Assembly: GCA_023415145.1 (NCBI GenBank)
Contig: JAEZLW010000103.1
Coordinates: 1-11,759 of the forward strand
Direction of reading: 5' to 3'
Source of the DNA: Bacillota bacterium
Lineage (GTDB): Bacteria > Bacillota > Clostridia > Christensenellales > Aristaeellaceae
DNA length: 11,759 bases
Each line of letters starts with the position of its first letter. The first letter of the stretch is position 1. A program made the translations under genes and the position numbers. The notes beneath the pieces were generated by a model. It ran no database searches and was not told where the DNA came from. It worked only from the letters and a program-made list of their open reading frames with translations. Positions 1 through 8,000 of the stretch are shown here, one piece after another.

Positions 1-24
1 CTTCAATGCATCCCCGGAAGAATG

Positions 25-774
25 TTAAATTCTATTAATAATGGGGGGTGGATCGAAAATGGGCCCGCCCTTGATAGGTTTCTCCAGACGCGACTCCACA
101 TAACAACGCAGGCTGTCAAAAGGAGCATCGTCACCGGGAAACTGCGCGGTGGATTCCGGTCCATTCTTGAATACGGTTTTGAGCCACACGGCCTGCCTTT
201 GAGTCAAGGGCAGGCTGCCTGCTGTTTTAAGACATTTTTTGCACGCAAGGCCGCCCGCCTCGCAATCGAAAAACACAGATTCTCCCTCTGCAAGTTTTAT
301 CCCGCAGTGGACGCAATGGTAAAGGCGCGGCTTGTAGCCCAGCACCGAGGCGTAATGCAAAAGAAAGCCGCTGACGAGGCCGCGGCGGTCTTCGTTGCCA
401 TAGGCCAGCCGGTGAAGCGCTCTTAGCAGCAGCCAAAATAGCGGGCCGCATTCTTCGCCCGGCTGCGCTGCCGCTTCGCTAAGGCTCAAAAGGTACGCAC
501 TGCAGGCCAGCAGGCCATAGTCCAGCCGCAAGGGATAAAAGCTGTCGTGCAGCGTGCAGGAGGTCAGTATGTTTTTGTCATGCTGGGTAAGCAGCACATA
601 CTCTCCCGTACAAAACACCTCGCTGGCGCTCATGAATGGTGATTTGGGGCGCCGGCAGCCGCGGGACAAAACATCCATCCGGCCCAGGTTTGGCGTAAGC
701 AGCGTAAGCATGCGGTCGTTGTCCCGGTAATTGACGCCGCGAAGCACGATGGCGGATACGGTAACGGCAGGCAT
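25..774 (-). CDS. recO: DNA repair protein RecO
   Basis: RecO helps load RecA onto single-stranded DNA coated by SSB, together with RecR, in recombinational gap repair in the cytoplasm. The 249-residue product has the family's usual length. Residues 1-80 form the OB-fold type N-terminus (VSAIVLRGVNYRDNDRML, then the typical R-P-K-S-P-F segment near 42-47). The helical C-terminal part carries a four-cysteine zinc site, CVHC at 154-157 and CKKC at 178-181, as in Gram-positive RecO proteins. The start ATG at 774 is preceded by GGAGG (minus strand, 779-783) at a slightly short 4-base distance. The last residues (PPPIINRI) are a short tail of no recognised function. Its usual neighbour era is not seen here; the gene has its own -10 box. 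The identification is firm. Confidence 0.95.
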   Translation of the reverse strand: MPAVTVSAIVLRGVNYRDNDRMLTLLTPNLGRMDVLSRGCRRPKSPFMSASEVFCTGEYVLLTQHDKNILTSCTLHDSFYPLRLDYGLLACSAYLLSLSEAAAQPGEECGPLFWLLLRALHRLAYGNEDRRGLVSGFLLHYASVLGYKPRLYHCVHCGIKLAEGESVFFDCEAGGLACKKCLKTAGSLPLTQRQAVWLKTVFKNGPESTAQFPGDDAPFDSLRCYVESRLEKPIKGGPIFDPPPIINRI

Positions 775-777
775 AGG

Positions 778-799
778 CCCTCCAGCGGTTTATATTATA
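778..799 (-). promoter_or_regulatory. recO -10 box and ribosome binding site
   Basis: On the minus strand a perfect TATAAT lies at 799-794 and GGAGGG at 783-778, upstream of the recO start at 774. No good -35 hexamer is found 16-18 bases upstream of the -10 box (the best is CTCCAA), so this may be a weak or activated promoter. The inferred start site near 787 gives a very short 5' leader. Confidence 0.5.
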
Positions 800-839
800 C
801 AAAGCATATCACAGATTGGAGCATAAAGGAAATGCTTAA

Positions 840-1140
840 ATTCATTCTATCTGCACGCCATAATTTGAGAGGATTCCCCGCCTGTGGGCGCGACCAGGGC
901 TTTCCTTCCCATCTGGCTCAATCGTCGCATTGCTTCGCTGCCACTCGCAACACCGGCGGTCTCAAATGTCGCTCTGCTACGCTGCCGCTTGCATCGCTCT
1001 GTTTCGACCGCTTCCTCTGCACGGCTTATTACCTCCACTGGGGGCAACCGGGCTCTGGAGCCCGTTTCGCCAGCCTCCCCCAACCCTCCCATTTCCGTCG
1101 CAGGAGGGGTCGGGGTTCCAAAGCCCTGGACCTTCGGGAG
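840..1140 (-). repeat. GC-rich intergenic element, probably a dispersed repeat
   Basis: This stretch fills the 381 bases between the end of the ABC operon and recO, and no convincing gene is found in it. It contains two strong hairpins. One has arms CGGGCT (1049-1054) and AGCCCG (1059-1064). The other is longer, with arms 1078-1090 and 1103-1115, and pairs better as minus-strand RNA because of G-U pairs. It also holds degenerate internal direct repeats (917-945 and 961-989, plus a partial third copy near 990-1015). Short frames are open on both strands, the longest minus one being 847-1092 (81 codons, rich in Arg, Ala, Gly and Glu), but none has a clear ribosome binding site or family resemblance. 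My recollection is that similar sequence recurs between genes in some clostridial genomes; this cannot be verified here. Confidence 0.45.
917..989 (-). repeat. Imperfect 29-base direct repeat, 44-base period
   Basis: Positions 917-945 and 961-989 align without gaps and match at 23 of 29 positions. Both begin CTCAA on the plus strand and include a GCT-CGCTGCC-CT core. A shorter, more degenerate copy (TCGCTCTG...CCGCTT) follows from about 993. It lies inside the larger intergenic element at 840-1140. Confidence 0.5.
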
Positions 1141-1155
1141 TATACCTTTATCCTT

Positions 1156-1953
1156 TTAGCTTCCTGTAGACCTGTATTTGCGTACACCTATCCGCCATAC
1201 CAGCAGCATGACCGCGAGCACAGCAAACCCTGCCAATGGAGATACAAACGCCATCCAGGGCAATTCTCGAAGCAATGGTTTTTCCAATAGATAGGCTACC
1301 GGCATATGGGTGGTCAATGCAAAAGGTGCCACGAACAGAAATAGAAAGCGCATGGGCCTTGGATAGATGTCAATGGGATACTGGCAGGCTGTGCGGCCGC
1401 CGTATGTGAGTATGTTTACCATTTCAATGCTCTTGACGGAGAAGAAACACAGCACGGCCTCAATGAGGAACAAACCAATAAATAGCGCGACGCTGCCCAA
1501 CAGTGATAAAAGCAGGCATACGATCTTCTCCCATGTCCAGTGAAGATTCGTGACCCGCGAGCCCATGACGAAGGCAGACAGACCGATTAATACCGCACCA
1601 AACCGGCGTGGGTCCATTTGGCTGCACAGCACCTGAAGCAACGTGCCCCTGGGTCTAAGCAGCACCGTGTCAAATCCACCGGACTGCACCATGGGGCCAA
1701 TCATGGTGATTCCACGGCCAAACAGCTCCACCAGCGAAAAGGCAAAGTGCATTATGCCAAAGAACAGCAAGATCTCCCCGCCGCTCCATTTTCCAAGGGC
1801 GGTAAAGCGGTTGAATAACAAAAGTACAGTACAAAGCTCGCCGCCTGTCATCACTGTCATAGCGATGGTTTGCCAGAAGAAGGAATCCGGGTATTGCAGG
1901 TGACTCTTTAAAAGCATCCGGGAAGCGTGAAGACAGTATTTTAGCGTGTCCAA
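1156..1953 (-). CDS. ABC-2 type transporter permease (second permease of the operon)
   Basis: This is a membrane permease of the uncharacterised ABC-2 exporter group COG3694, the usual third partner of a COG4586 ATPase and a COG4587 permease. The 265-residue product has about six hydrophobic segments, roughly at residues 25-47, 58-80, 115-131, 144-172, 200-220 and 233-253, and the typical phrases LLRPRGTLLQV and NILTYGGRTACQYPIDIYP. The start appears to be TTG at 1953, because GGAGGG ends 7 bases upstream and the next in-frame ATG would cut into the N-terminus. It begins 4 bases after the stop of the preceding permease, so the two are translationally close and surely one operon. The substrate cannot be told; relatives are annotated as putative drug or lipid-type exporters. 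The last gene of its operon. Confidence 0.88.
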   Translation of the reverse strand: MDTLKYCLHASRMLLKSHLQYPDSFFWQTIAMTVMTGGELCTVLLLFNRFTALGKWSGGEILLFFGIMHFAFSLVELFGRGITMIGPMVQSGGFDTVLLRPRGTLLQVLCSQMDPRRFGAVLIGLSAFVMGSRVTNLHWTWEKIVCLLLSLLGSVALFIGLFLIEAVLCFFSVKSIEMVNILTYGGRTACQYPIDIYPRPMRFLFLFVAPFALTTHMPVAYLLEKPLLRELPWMAFVSPLAGFAVLAVMLLVWRIGVRKYRSTGS

Positions 1954-1957
1954 ACAA

Positions 1958-2764
1958 TCACCCTCCCTGTATGGTAACGCGGTGCAGATTCCGTTTCCAC
2001 AGCATCCGCCCCAAGGAGATCAGCAGGCACAGCCACAAAAGCTGCACGCAAAATGAGAGAAGAATTTCCGTCGGGGGATAACTGCCCATGTACAGGCGTA
2101 TGGGCATATCCAGCGCCTGGGCAAAAGGCTGGTAGCGTACAATCTTTTGCCAGCTTTGGGGGAACAGTGTCAGAGGAAGAAGGTTTCCCGAAAGGAAAAA
2201 GAAGAGCATCTGGATGACATTGGATATACCTCTGTGATCCAGGGTGCGCATTGTAATAGCATTTTGTATGCTGGCGATGGCGCTGATGCACGCAAATCCC
2301 AGGACGAGGGAAAGAAAAAAGAGCAAAAGTGTGCATGGACTCTGCGGTGGGGCGATGGAAAGAGGCTCTGGGAGGAGCGAAGCAAACAGAAACATGGGTA
2401 CGGCCCGCATGGTGCTGCCGACGGCTTTTTGTGCCAGATTGCGCAGATACCAGTAGAAGTACGTATCCACCGGGCGGCACAATTCGTAGGCGATGCTACC
2501 GGTCATGATAGCTTCGTTCAATGCGGCTTCACCGCCGAACAATGCTCTAAAGAACGCTTGCTGAAGCCAAACGTACGTGACCACCTGTGAAAAAGGAACC
2601 GAGGTGTCTCCGCCGGATAAGTACAGCGCGTTGTATAAATAGATCATCGCAAGGCCAAAGGCTATTTGGGTAACGATTCCCCCCAATGCCGCGCCCCGGT
2701 ACTGGGTTTCCAGCATGGCACGGAGCCTGAATGCCGTGAAATAGGGTTTCAGCCATTCTCTCAT
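1958..2764 (-). CDS. ABC-2 type transporter permease (first permease of the operon)
   Basis: This 268-residue integral membrane protein belongs to the COG4587 group of ABC-2 permeases. It has six predicted membrane segments, near residues 20-47, 57-77 (weak), 111-133, 142-168, 175-200 and 230-252, and family-like phrases such as LCRPVDTYFYWYLRN and SNVIQMLFFFLSGNLLPL. Its ATG (2764-2762) overlaps the TGA stop of the upstream ATPase as ATGA, a sign of translational coupling. With the following permease it should form a heterodimeric channel driven by the ATPase. The direction is most likely export, because no substrate-binding protein is encoded nearby. The substrate is unknown. Confidence 0.88.
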   Translation of the reverse strand: MREWLKPYFTAFRLRAMLETQYRGAALGGIVTQIAFGLAMIYLYNALYLSGGDTSVPFSQVVTYVWLQQAFFRALFGGEAALNEAIMTGSIAYELCRPVDTYFYWYLRNLAQKAVGSTMRAVPMFLFASLLPEPLSIAPPQSPCTLLLFFLSLVLGFACISAIASIQNAITMRTLDHRGISNVIQMLFFFLSGNLLPLTLFPQSWQKIVRYQPFAQALDMPIRLYMGSYPPTEILLSFCVQLLWLCLLISLGRMLWKRNLHRVTIQGG

Positions 2765-3738
2765 AGCGCCATCTCCCGGTACATGGCTGCGATCAAATGG
2801 TCTAGCTGCTGCTCCAAAACGGTAAGCTCACTGAGTATGCCCTCTTTTTGCAAAAGTGACAGCATGATGTCGGTAGGCGTTTCCCGCTTGTCATACTGGA
2901 TCAGATAGCTGCCACTTGACTCCCGATGGACGGCTGTTCCCTGGGGCAGGGGCGGCAAACTGCGTCCATCGGCATAGCAGGCACGGATGGCCCCCTGAGT
3001 GTCGTACTTTGCCAAAAGCGCGGAGAGAACGCCATCATAAAGCAGGCTGCCCCGGCCCAGTACCATCACCCGGCTGCAAAGCGCGGCAATATCCGACATG
3101 TCATGAGTCGTCAAGAGGATGGTGGTGCCATGGTCTTTGTTTTCCTTCTTGAGAAAAGAGCGGAGAGCCAGTTTACTCACTGCGTCCAGGCCAATGGTAG
3201 GTTCATCAAGAAACAGAAGCTTCGGGCTATGCAGAAGTGAACCGCACAGTTCCGCCCGCATCCTCTGCCCAAGGCTCAAAAGGCGGAGCGGAGTGTGAAG
3301 AAGGCTTTTCAGCTCCAGTGCTTCGCACAGTTCCTCAAGGCGTGCGTTATAATCCTTTTGAGAGATGCGGTAGATATCTTTGAGCAGGGAATAGGAATCC
3401 AGAACAGGTACATCCCACCAAAGCTGTGTGCGCTGGCCAAATACCACGCCGATATGCCTGACATGGTCCTTTCGCTCAAGCCAGGGAGTACGCTCGTCTA
3501 TGGACACCTCTCCGCTGTCGGGTGTTAAAATTCCGCTTAAAATCTTGACTGTGGTGGATTTACCAGCGCCGTTGGGGCCGATATAGCCTACCAGTTCCCC
3601 TTGCTCTATGGAGAAGGAGACATCCGTCAGCGCCGGGACGGATGTCTTTTCACGGCGGAAAAGACGAAGCATTCCTTTTTCCATGCGGCGGCGCACAACA
3701 AAGGTTTTGTTTAAGTGGTTGACGGATATGTAGGACAT
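2761..3738 (-). CDS. ABC transporter ATP-binding protein (COG4586 type)
   Basis: This is the cytoplasmic ATPase that powers the two downstream permeases. Counting from the chosen start (325 residues), it shows Walker A GPNGAGKST at 54-62, the Q-loop Gln at 102, the signature LSLGQ at 155-159, Walker B LLFLDEP at 174-180 and the switch His at 212. The sequence GQRTQLWWDVP after the Q-loop is typical of the COG4586 group. The C-terminal 90 residues are the extra domain usual in this subgroup. The frame stays open to 3888, but the start at 3738 is preferred: AAGGGAG lies 6-7 bases upstream, the family begins at this point, and the -10 box of its promoter lies at 3783-3778, inside the upstream extension. 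Confidence 0.93.
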   Translation of the reverse strand: MSYISVNHLNKTFVVRRRMEKGMLRLFRREKTSVPALTDVSFSIEQGELVGYIGPNGAGKSTTVKILSGILTPDSGEVSIDERTPWLERKDHVRHIGVVFGQRTQLWWDVPVLDSYSLLKDIYRISQKDYNARLEELCEALELKSLLHTPLRLLSLGQRMRAELCGSLLHSPKLLFLDEPTIGLDAVSKLALRSFLKKENKDHGTTILLTTHDMSDIAALCSRVMVLGRGSLLYDGVLSALLAKYDTQGAIRACYADGRSLPPLPQGTAVHRESSGSYLIQYDKRETPTDIMLSLLQKEGILSELTVLEQQLDHLIAAMYREMAL

Positions 3739-3777
3739 TTGTACTCCCTTCGGTCCATAGAAACAACAGGGTTTTTT

Positions 3778-3806
3778 ATTATAGAGGCAAAGGGAAGTTC
3801 TGTCAA
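3778..3806 (-). promoter_or_regulatory. Perfect sigma-A promoter of the ABC operon
   Basis: On the minus strand TTGACA (3806-3801) and TATAAT (3783-3778) are both exact consensus with a 17-base spacer. Transcription should start near 3771, giving a 5' leader of about 33 bases before the ATPase start. This suggests strong basal expression unless a repressor acts on it. Confidence 0.85.
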
Positions 3807-3869
3807 ATACTATTTCTTTTCTTCCAAAAGAACCTGTTGCGCCTGTTGCAGAGCGCCTTTTGTAAATGC

Positions 3870-3898
3870 TTGCCCGCCGTGCTCGCAAATGGTATAAT
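3870..3898 (+). promoter_or_regulatory. Extended -10 promoter of rluF
   Basis: TTGCCC (3870-3875), a 17-base spacer and TATAAT (3893-3898), with the extended -10 element TGG directly before it. The predicted start site (about 3904-3906) lies only about ten bases before the preferred rluF start codon, so the mRNA would be almost leaderless. Confidence 0.75.
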
Positions 3899-3915
3899 CA
3901 CGCAGGGTGATGGCA

Positions 3916-4647
3916 ATGGAATCAAGACGGCTCAACAAATACATCTCGGACAGCGGCTATTGCTCGCGCCGCGAGGCGGATCGGCTGATTGAAGAGGGTA
4001 AGGTGACGGTCAACGGGCGTGTGGCGAAAATCGGGGAGAGGGTCGCCCCGGGCGCGCGCGTCGTTGTCGAAAAGCATCCCATAAGCGGAGCGGGCGACAA
4101 AGCGTATCTCGCGGTATACAAGCCTGTAGGCATCGTGTGCACCGCCGACCCTCGCGAGCCGTTGAACATTGTCGACTATATCCAATTCCCAGGACGTATC
4201 TATCCCATTGGCCGCCTAGACAAGGACAGCGAGGGGCTGATCCTGCTAACCAGCGACGGTGATATCGTAAACCGTATCCTGCGCGCCTCGGGAAGGCACG
4301 AGAAGGAATACGAGGTCGCGGTGGACAGGCCCGTTACGCCTGAATTTCTTGACCGGATGAGCAGAGGCGTTAAGGTCCTCGGGCAGGTCACACTTCCCTG
4401 CCGCGTGCGCAAAACCGGCCCCGGCACATTTCGCATCATCCTTGTGCAGGGGCTGAACCGCCAAATCCGCCGCATGTGCGAATTTTTGGGCTACAATGTC
4501 GTCCATCTGCGCCGCATCCGTATCATGAATATCACCCTTGGCAGCATGCGCCCTGGCAATTGGCGTATGCTCACGAATGCCGAACTGAACACCCTCATGA
4601 AAAGCCTCGACGCCGGGGGTAGCAGTGCGCCGGAGGAGGAAGAATAG
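3916..4647 (+). CDS. rluF: RluF-type pseudouridine synthase
   Basis: The enzyme converts a specific uridine to pseudouridine in structured RNA; E. coli RluF acts on 23S rRNA near the peptidyl transferase centre and on tRNA-Tyr. In this 243-residue protein residues 4-50 form an S4 RNA-binding domain (RLNKYISDSGYCSRREADRL). The catalytic domain has the RsuA/RluB/E/F family motif GRLDKDSEGL at 99-108, with nucleophile Asp102, and the conserved GLNRQIRRM at 179-187. The region after Asp102, including HEKEYEVAVDRP and the C-terminal RIMNITLG, resembles RluF more than RluB or RluE. I prefer the ATG at 3916 because AGGGTGAT sits 4-6 bases upstream; GTG 3907 or ATG 3910 would be too close to the start of transcription. 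The C-terminus (EEEE) is acidic. It is divergent from the ABC operon and appears monocistronic. Confidence 0.92.
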   Translation: MESRRLNKYISDSGYCSRREADRLIEEGKVTVNGRVAKIGERVAPGARVVVEKHPISGAGDKAYLAVYKPVGIVCTADPREPLNIVDYIQFPGRIYPIGRLDKDSEGLILLTSDGDIVNRILRASGRHEKEYEVAVDRPVTPEFLDRMSRGVKVLGQVTLPCRVRKTGPGTFRIILVQGLNRQIRRMCEFLGYNVVHLRRIRIMNITLGSMRPGNWRMLTNAELNTLMKSLDAGGSSAPEEEE

Positions 4648-4831
4648 CTTTTTTTGTACGGTTATGAAGAAGGCACTCGTTCAAGCACCGGAATGTCGAG
4701 GTCATATGGCTGGTGAACAGCCTAAACCTGACCATAAGATCATAGCGGATTTCATGAGGAAAAATATGTAAAATAGAGGAAGTCCTGGAGTAATTTTACA
4801 GAAAGCAATATCAATTTCATACATTTTGTCA

Positions 4832-4858
4832 TAAAAAGTTTTGCTTTTTTGCCGATAT
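4832..4858 (+). promoter_or_regulatory. Sigma-D (FliA/SigD-type) motility promoter
   Basis: TAAA (4832-4835), exactly 15 bases, then GCCGATAT (4851-4858). This matches the Bacillus SigD / E. coli FliA promoter consensus (TAAA-N15-GCCGATAW) at every defined position. Transcription would start near 4865, leaving a leader of about 150 bases before the ATG at 5014. No good sigma-A promoter was found in the same interval. The match is by eye, but 12 of 12 defined bases plus spacing are unlikely by chance. Confidence 0.75.
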
Positions 4859-4893
4859 ATAGATTTGGAGAAGATTTTGTCTCATACACATTC

Positions 4894-4931
4894 CTGACAC
4901 ATAGCGCAAGTAAGTTTGACAATTGTGTCAG
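4894..4931 (+). repeat. TGACACA inverted repeat in the leader of the c-di-GMP gene
   Basis: CTGACACA (4894-4901) and TGTGTCAG (4924-4931) are perfect 8-base inverted arms separated by 22 bases. The second arm also takes part in a tighter dyad, TGACA (4917-4921), ATTG, TGTCA (4926-4930). This could be a protein-binding site or two alternative RNA hairpins. It lies downstream of the predicted sigma-D start site. Confidence 0.5.
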
Positions 4932-5013
4932 AACAAAAATGGCGGGGAAAATCGGTGTCTTGTGATCGTATGAAGCAAATGAACACATATGCGGTACTGG
5001 GAGGCGCAGTTCC

Positions 5014-8000
5014 ATGGATGTAGGCGTCATCCTGATCCGGCTCTTTGTCAATATTGTTCCGGTTCTGGCAGTGTTGTACACCTGGGTGGGGATCCGGTTC
5101 TGGCGTCAAGGGGTTAAAAGCGGGAATCCCTGGTATTCCCTGCTGCTTTTTTGTTGCGCTGTATTTGCTCTTGAGTATTACATGGAGATGCAGATTGAGA
5201 ATGTGGCTGTGGATATGGCCTTGCGGTACATATCCTTTTTGGCATTGGCGCTTCTGCCCTCCCTTGGCATACTTTTCATTCGCCGCATGACATACGAAAA
5301 GGCTACGCCTAAACGGCTTGCAGTGGTGCTCTTCTCCCTGACGCTCATTCATTGGCTTTTATTTGTTGTGAACCCTCTTCATGGATTGTACCATGGAGAG
5401 CCTATATACCGTTCCATCGGCGGATACAGCTCGCTGTACTATGTGAAAGGGCCGCTGTTTTTTGCTCTGTACGCATATTTCGCGGCATTTCTATTCTATG
5501 CTGCATGGAGGGTCGGCGGTGCCTTGCGCTTGGCAAGGCAAAGATCGGACAGGCAGCGCTTTATTGTCCTCTTTGTATTTTTCGCATCGCTTTTGCCTGG
5601 TGTTTTCTGGCTTTTGCTGGGATTGGACAAGATTTTGGACCCAACACCTGTCTTTTTGATGCTTCTGGGGTCTGTTTCCCTTTGGGGGGCAGGCAAAAGC
5701 GACCTGATGCAGACGCAGCTTGCCCGCTGGGAAGAAATGTTTGGAGACTGCGCTGAACCGGCATTTTTGTTTATAGAAAGCGACGAACTGCGGATGGCCA
5801 ACCGGGAAGCCGCTAAGCTTCCAGGTTTTGCGGATATGGAACCGCAAGCGCTGAACGGTCTTTTGGAACGTGCAATCGCATGCTGCGCGCCGGTTGGTTT
5901 TCCTGCCGGTAATCCTGTCAGATGGCTGGATGTTCGCAAAAGTGTTTTTGATGCACATCGGGGGCTGAACCATTATCAATTGACCGATGTAACGGATAAA
6001 CGGTCACAGCACCAGCTTCTTCGGGCCAGTGAGGAGCAGTATAGGCTTCTTATTACCCAAATGCAGCAAGGACTTGCGGTTTTTGATGCATTGGAAGGCA
6101 GAAGGCCGGAGGAGTACATTTGTCTTCACGGAAACGAAGCATTTGCAAAGTCGGTGGGCTTGGAAGCCGCCTCGCTGCTGCCGGGCAGAATGATGGGAGA
6201 GGTTTTCCCCATATTGGATGAAGGCTGGAAGGTTGCACTTTTGCGTGTGGCCAGGGGCGAGGATGTGCCCCGCTTCGAAAGGTACTGGGATGAGAAGAAA
6301 AGATATTTCGGTATCCGGGTCTATGCACCATTGCCGGGCCAGGTGGCAGTGATCCTTTCAGATATTACTGCCCGAAAAGCCATTGAACAGGAATTGCGCA
6401 CCAAAGACAAGCTGCTGATGACCATCATCGGCTTGACGCAGGATCTTTTAGGCGTTCGTGAGTACAGGCAGATCATACCAAAGGCATTGAGCCTGGTAGG
6501 CGAGGCGTTGGATGTTTGCCGCGGATATTTGTTTGAAAGCAATCATGCCGATGGAAAGATACAAACGCTCACCCAGCGGGCGGAGTGGTGTGCAGAGGGG
6601 ATACTGCCGCAAATCGACAACACAATGCTTCAGAATCTCAGGGTGGGAGATATCCATGAACTCATGACGTATCTGCATGAGGATAAGGCTTTTTCCGCCC
6701 ACGTTGCGGATTTGCCGCCTGGAAAAGGCCGTAAGCTTCTTGAAGAGCAGGATGTACAATCCTTGCTGGTTCTGCCGGTATTCGTCGGGGAACAGCTCTG
6801 GGGCTTTGTGGGCTTTGATGAATGCCGCCATAGGCGGGAATGGACGGTCATGGAGCAGAGTGTACTTCGGTTGTTTGCCGATTCTCTTGGCCGGGCTGTG
6901 GAACGCTATGATAACGAGCAAAAACTGAGAATCGTTCAGGAGCGTAACACAGCCATGCTCCACGCCATCCCTGACCTGTTCTTCATCATCACCCCGGAGG
7001 GCAGAATTACCCACTATCACGCGTCATTAAAGCCTGATGAGTTGTATGCAACGCAGGAGCGCTTCTTGAACAAACTGGTGACTGATGTACTGCCCCCGGA
7101 AACGGCTGAGCCCATGCTGAGCCGTGTCAGGGAAGCGCTTGACCGGAACACCATGCAGGTTTTTGAGTACTCTCTGGACTATCCCGGCCAGACAAAACAC
7201 TTTGAAGGGCGCTTGCTGCCCATCAACCGTGATTCCGTGCTTCTTTTGGCCAGGGATATTACCGAACGCAAGCTGCGGCTGGAAAAAATCGAGTACCTAA
7301 GCTATCATGACCAATTAACAGGGCTGTACAACCGCCGCCGGTACATGCAGCAGATCACAAGTATGGACAGGCCTGAAAAGCTGCCCCTGGCTATCGTTAT
7401 GGCGGATTTGAACGGCTTGAAGCTGACCAACGATGCCTTTGGCCATCAAATGGGCGATATGCTGCTTACAAGGACAGCCGATGTACTGCGGCGCATCAGC
7501 AATGAGGAAAACATTTTCCATATGGGCGGAGACGAGTTTGTACTGTTATTGCCCAATACGGATGCCAAGGAGGCTGAAGCTTTATGCCGGCGTATCCAGC
7601 GGGAGATTTCCGGTGAGTCCACAGGGATGCTGGTATTTTCCGCATCCATCGGGTTTGCGGTGAAGCATTCGCCACAGGAATCCTATAGCGAGTTGTTCCG
7701 CCAGGCGGAGGACGATATGTACCGCCACAAGCTGACCGAAGGGGTAGAGATGCGCCGCCGAGCCGTGAACCAGATATTGCAGACGCTGTATCAAAGAAGC
7801 CCCCTGGAGATGCAGCATTCCCAAACGGTGGGGGAACTGTGCCGGAAAATAGCCAGAGTGATGGGCCTTAATCCGGAAGCGGTGGAACAAGCGTACCAGG
7901 CAGGCGTGATGCACGACATCGGCAAGATAGGCATCGAACAGGAGATCCTGGAGAAGACAAAGCGGCTGGATAGCGGCGAATTGCGGGAGATGCGCAGGCA

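Larger units (their letters stand above)
4648..5013 (+). other. Intergenic region between rluF and the c-di-GMP gene
   Basis: No gene is supported in these 366 bases. A run of seven T at 4649-4655 just after the rluF stop lacks a clear preceding stem, so termination there is uncertain. A 35-codon frame (4664-4771, MKKALVQAPE...) has no ribosome binding site. The second half is AT-rich and contains the sigma-D promoter and the TGACA inverted repeat listed separately. I saw none of the conserved cores of the c-di-GMP-I or -II riboswitches in the 5' leader. Confidence 0.6.

Noticed and set aside
847..1092. 81-codon minus-strand frame (MGGLGEAGET...) in the recO-ABC intergenic region
   Set aside because: No ribosome binding site, low-complexity Arg/Ala/Gly-rich composition caused by internal nucleotide repeats, and open frames on the other strand over the same bases. 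It is treated as part of a non-coding repeat.
3739..3888. 50-residue N-terminal extension of the ABC ATPase
   Set aside because: It overlaps the operon's own perfect promoter, whereas the ATG at 3738 has a good ribosome binding site and matches the family start.
4664..4771. 35-codon plus-strand frame MKKALVQAPE... after rluF
   Set aside because: No Shine-Dalgarno sequence and no recognised family. The preceding T-run and nearby stops in other frames suggest non-coding or decayed sequence.
4865..5013. Possible c-di-GMP riboswitch in the leader of the GGDEF/HD-GYP gene
   Set aside because: None of the conserved cores of the c-di-GMP-I or c-di-GMP-II classes could be seen; only a TGACA dyad is present.
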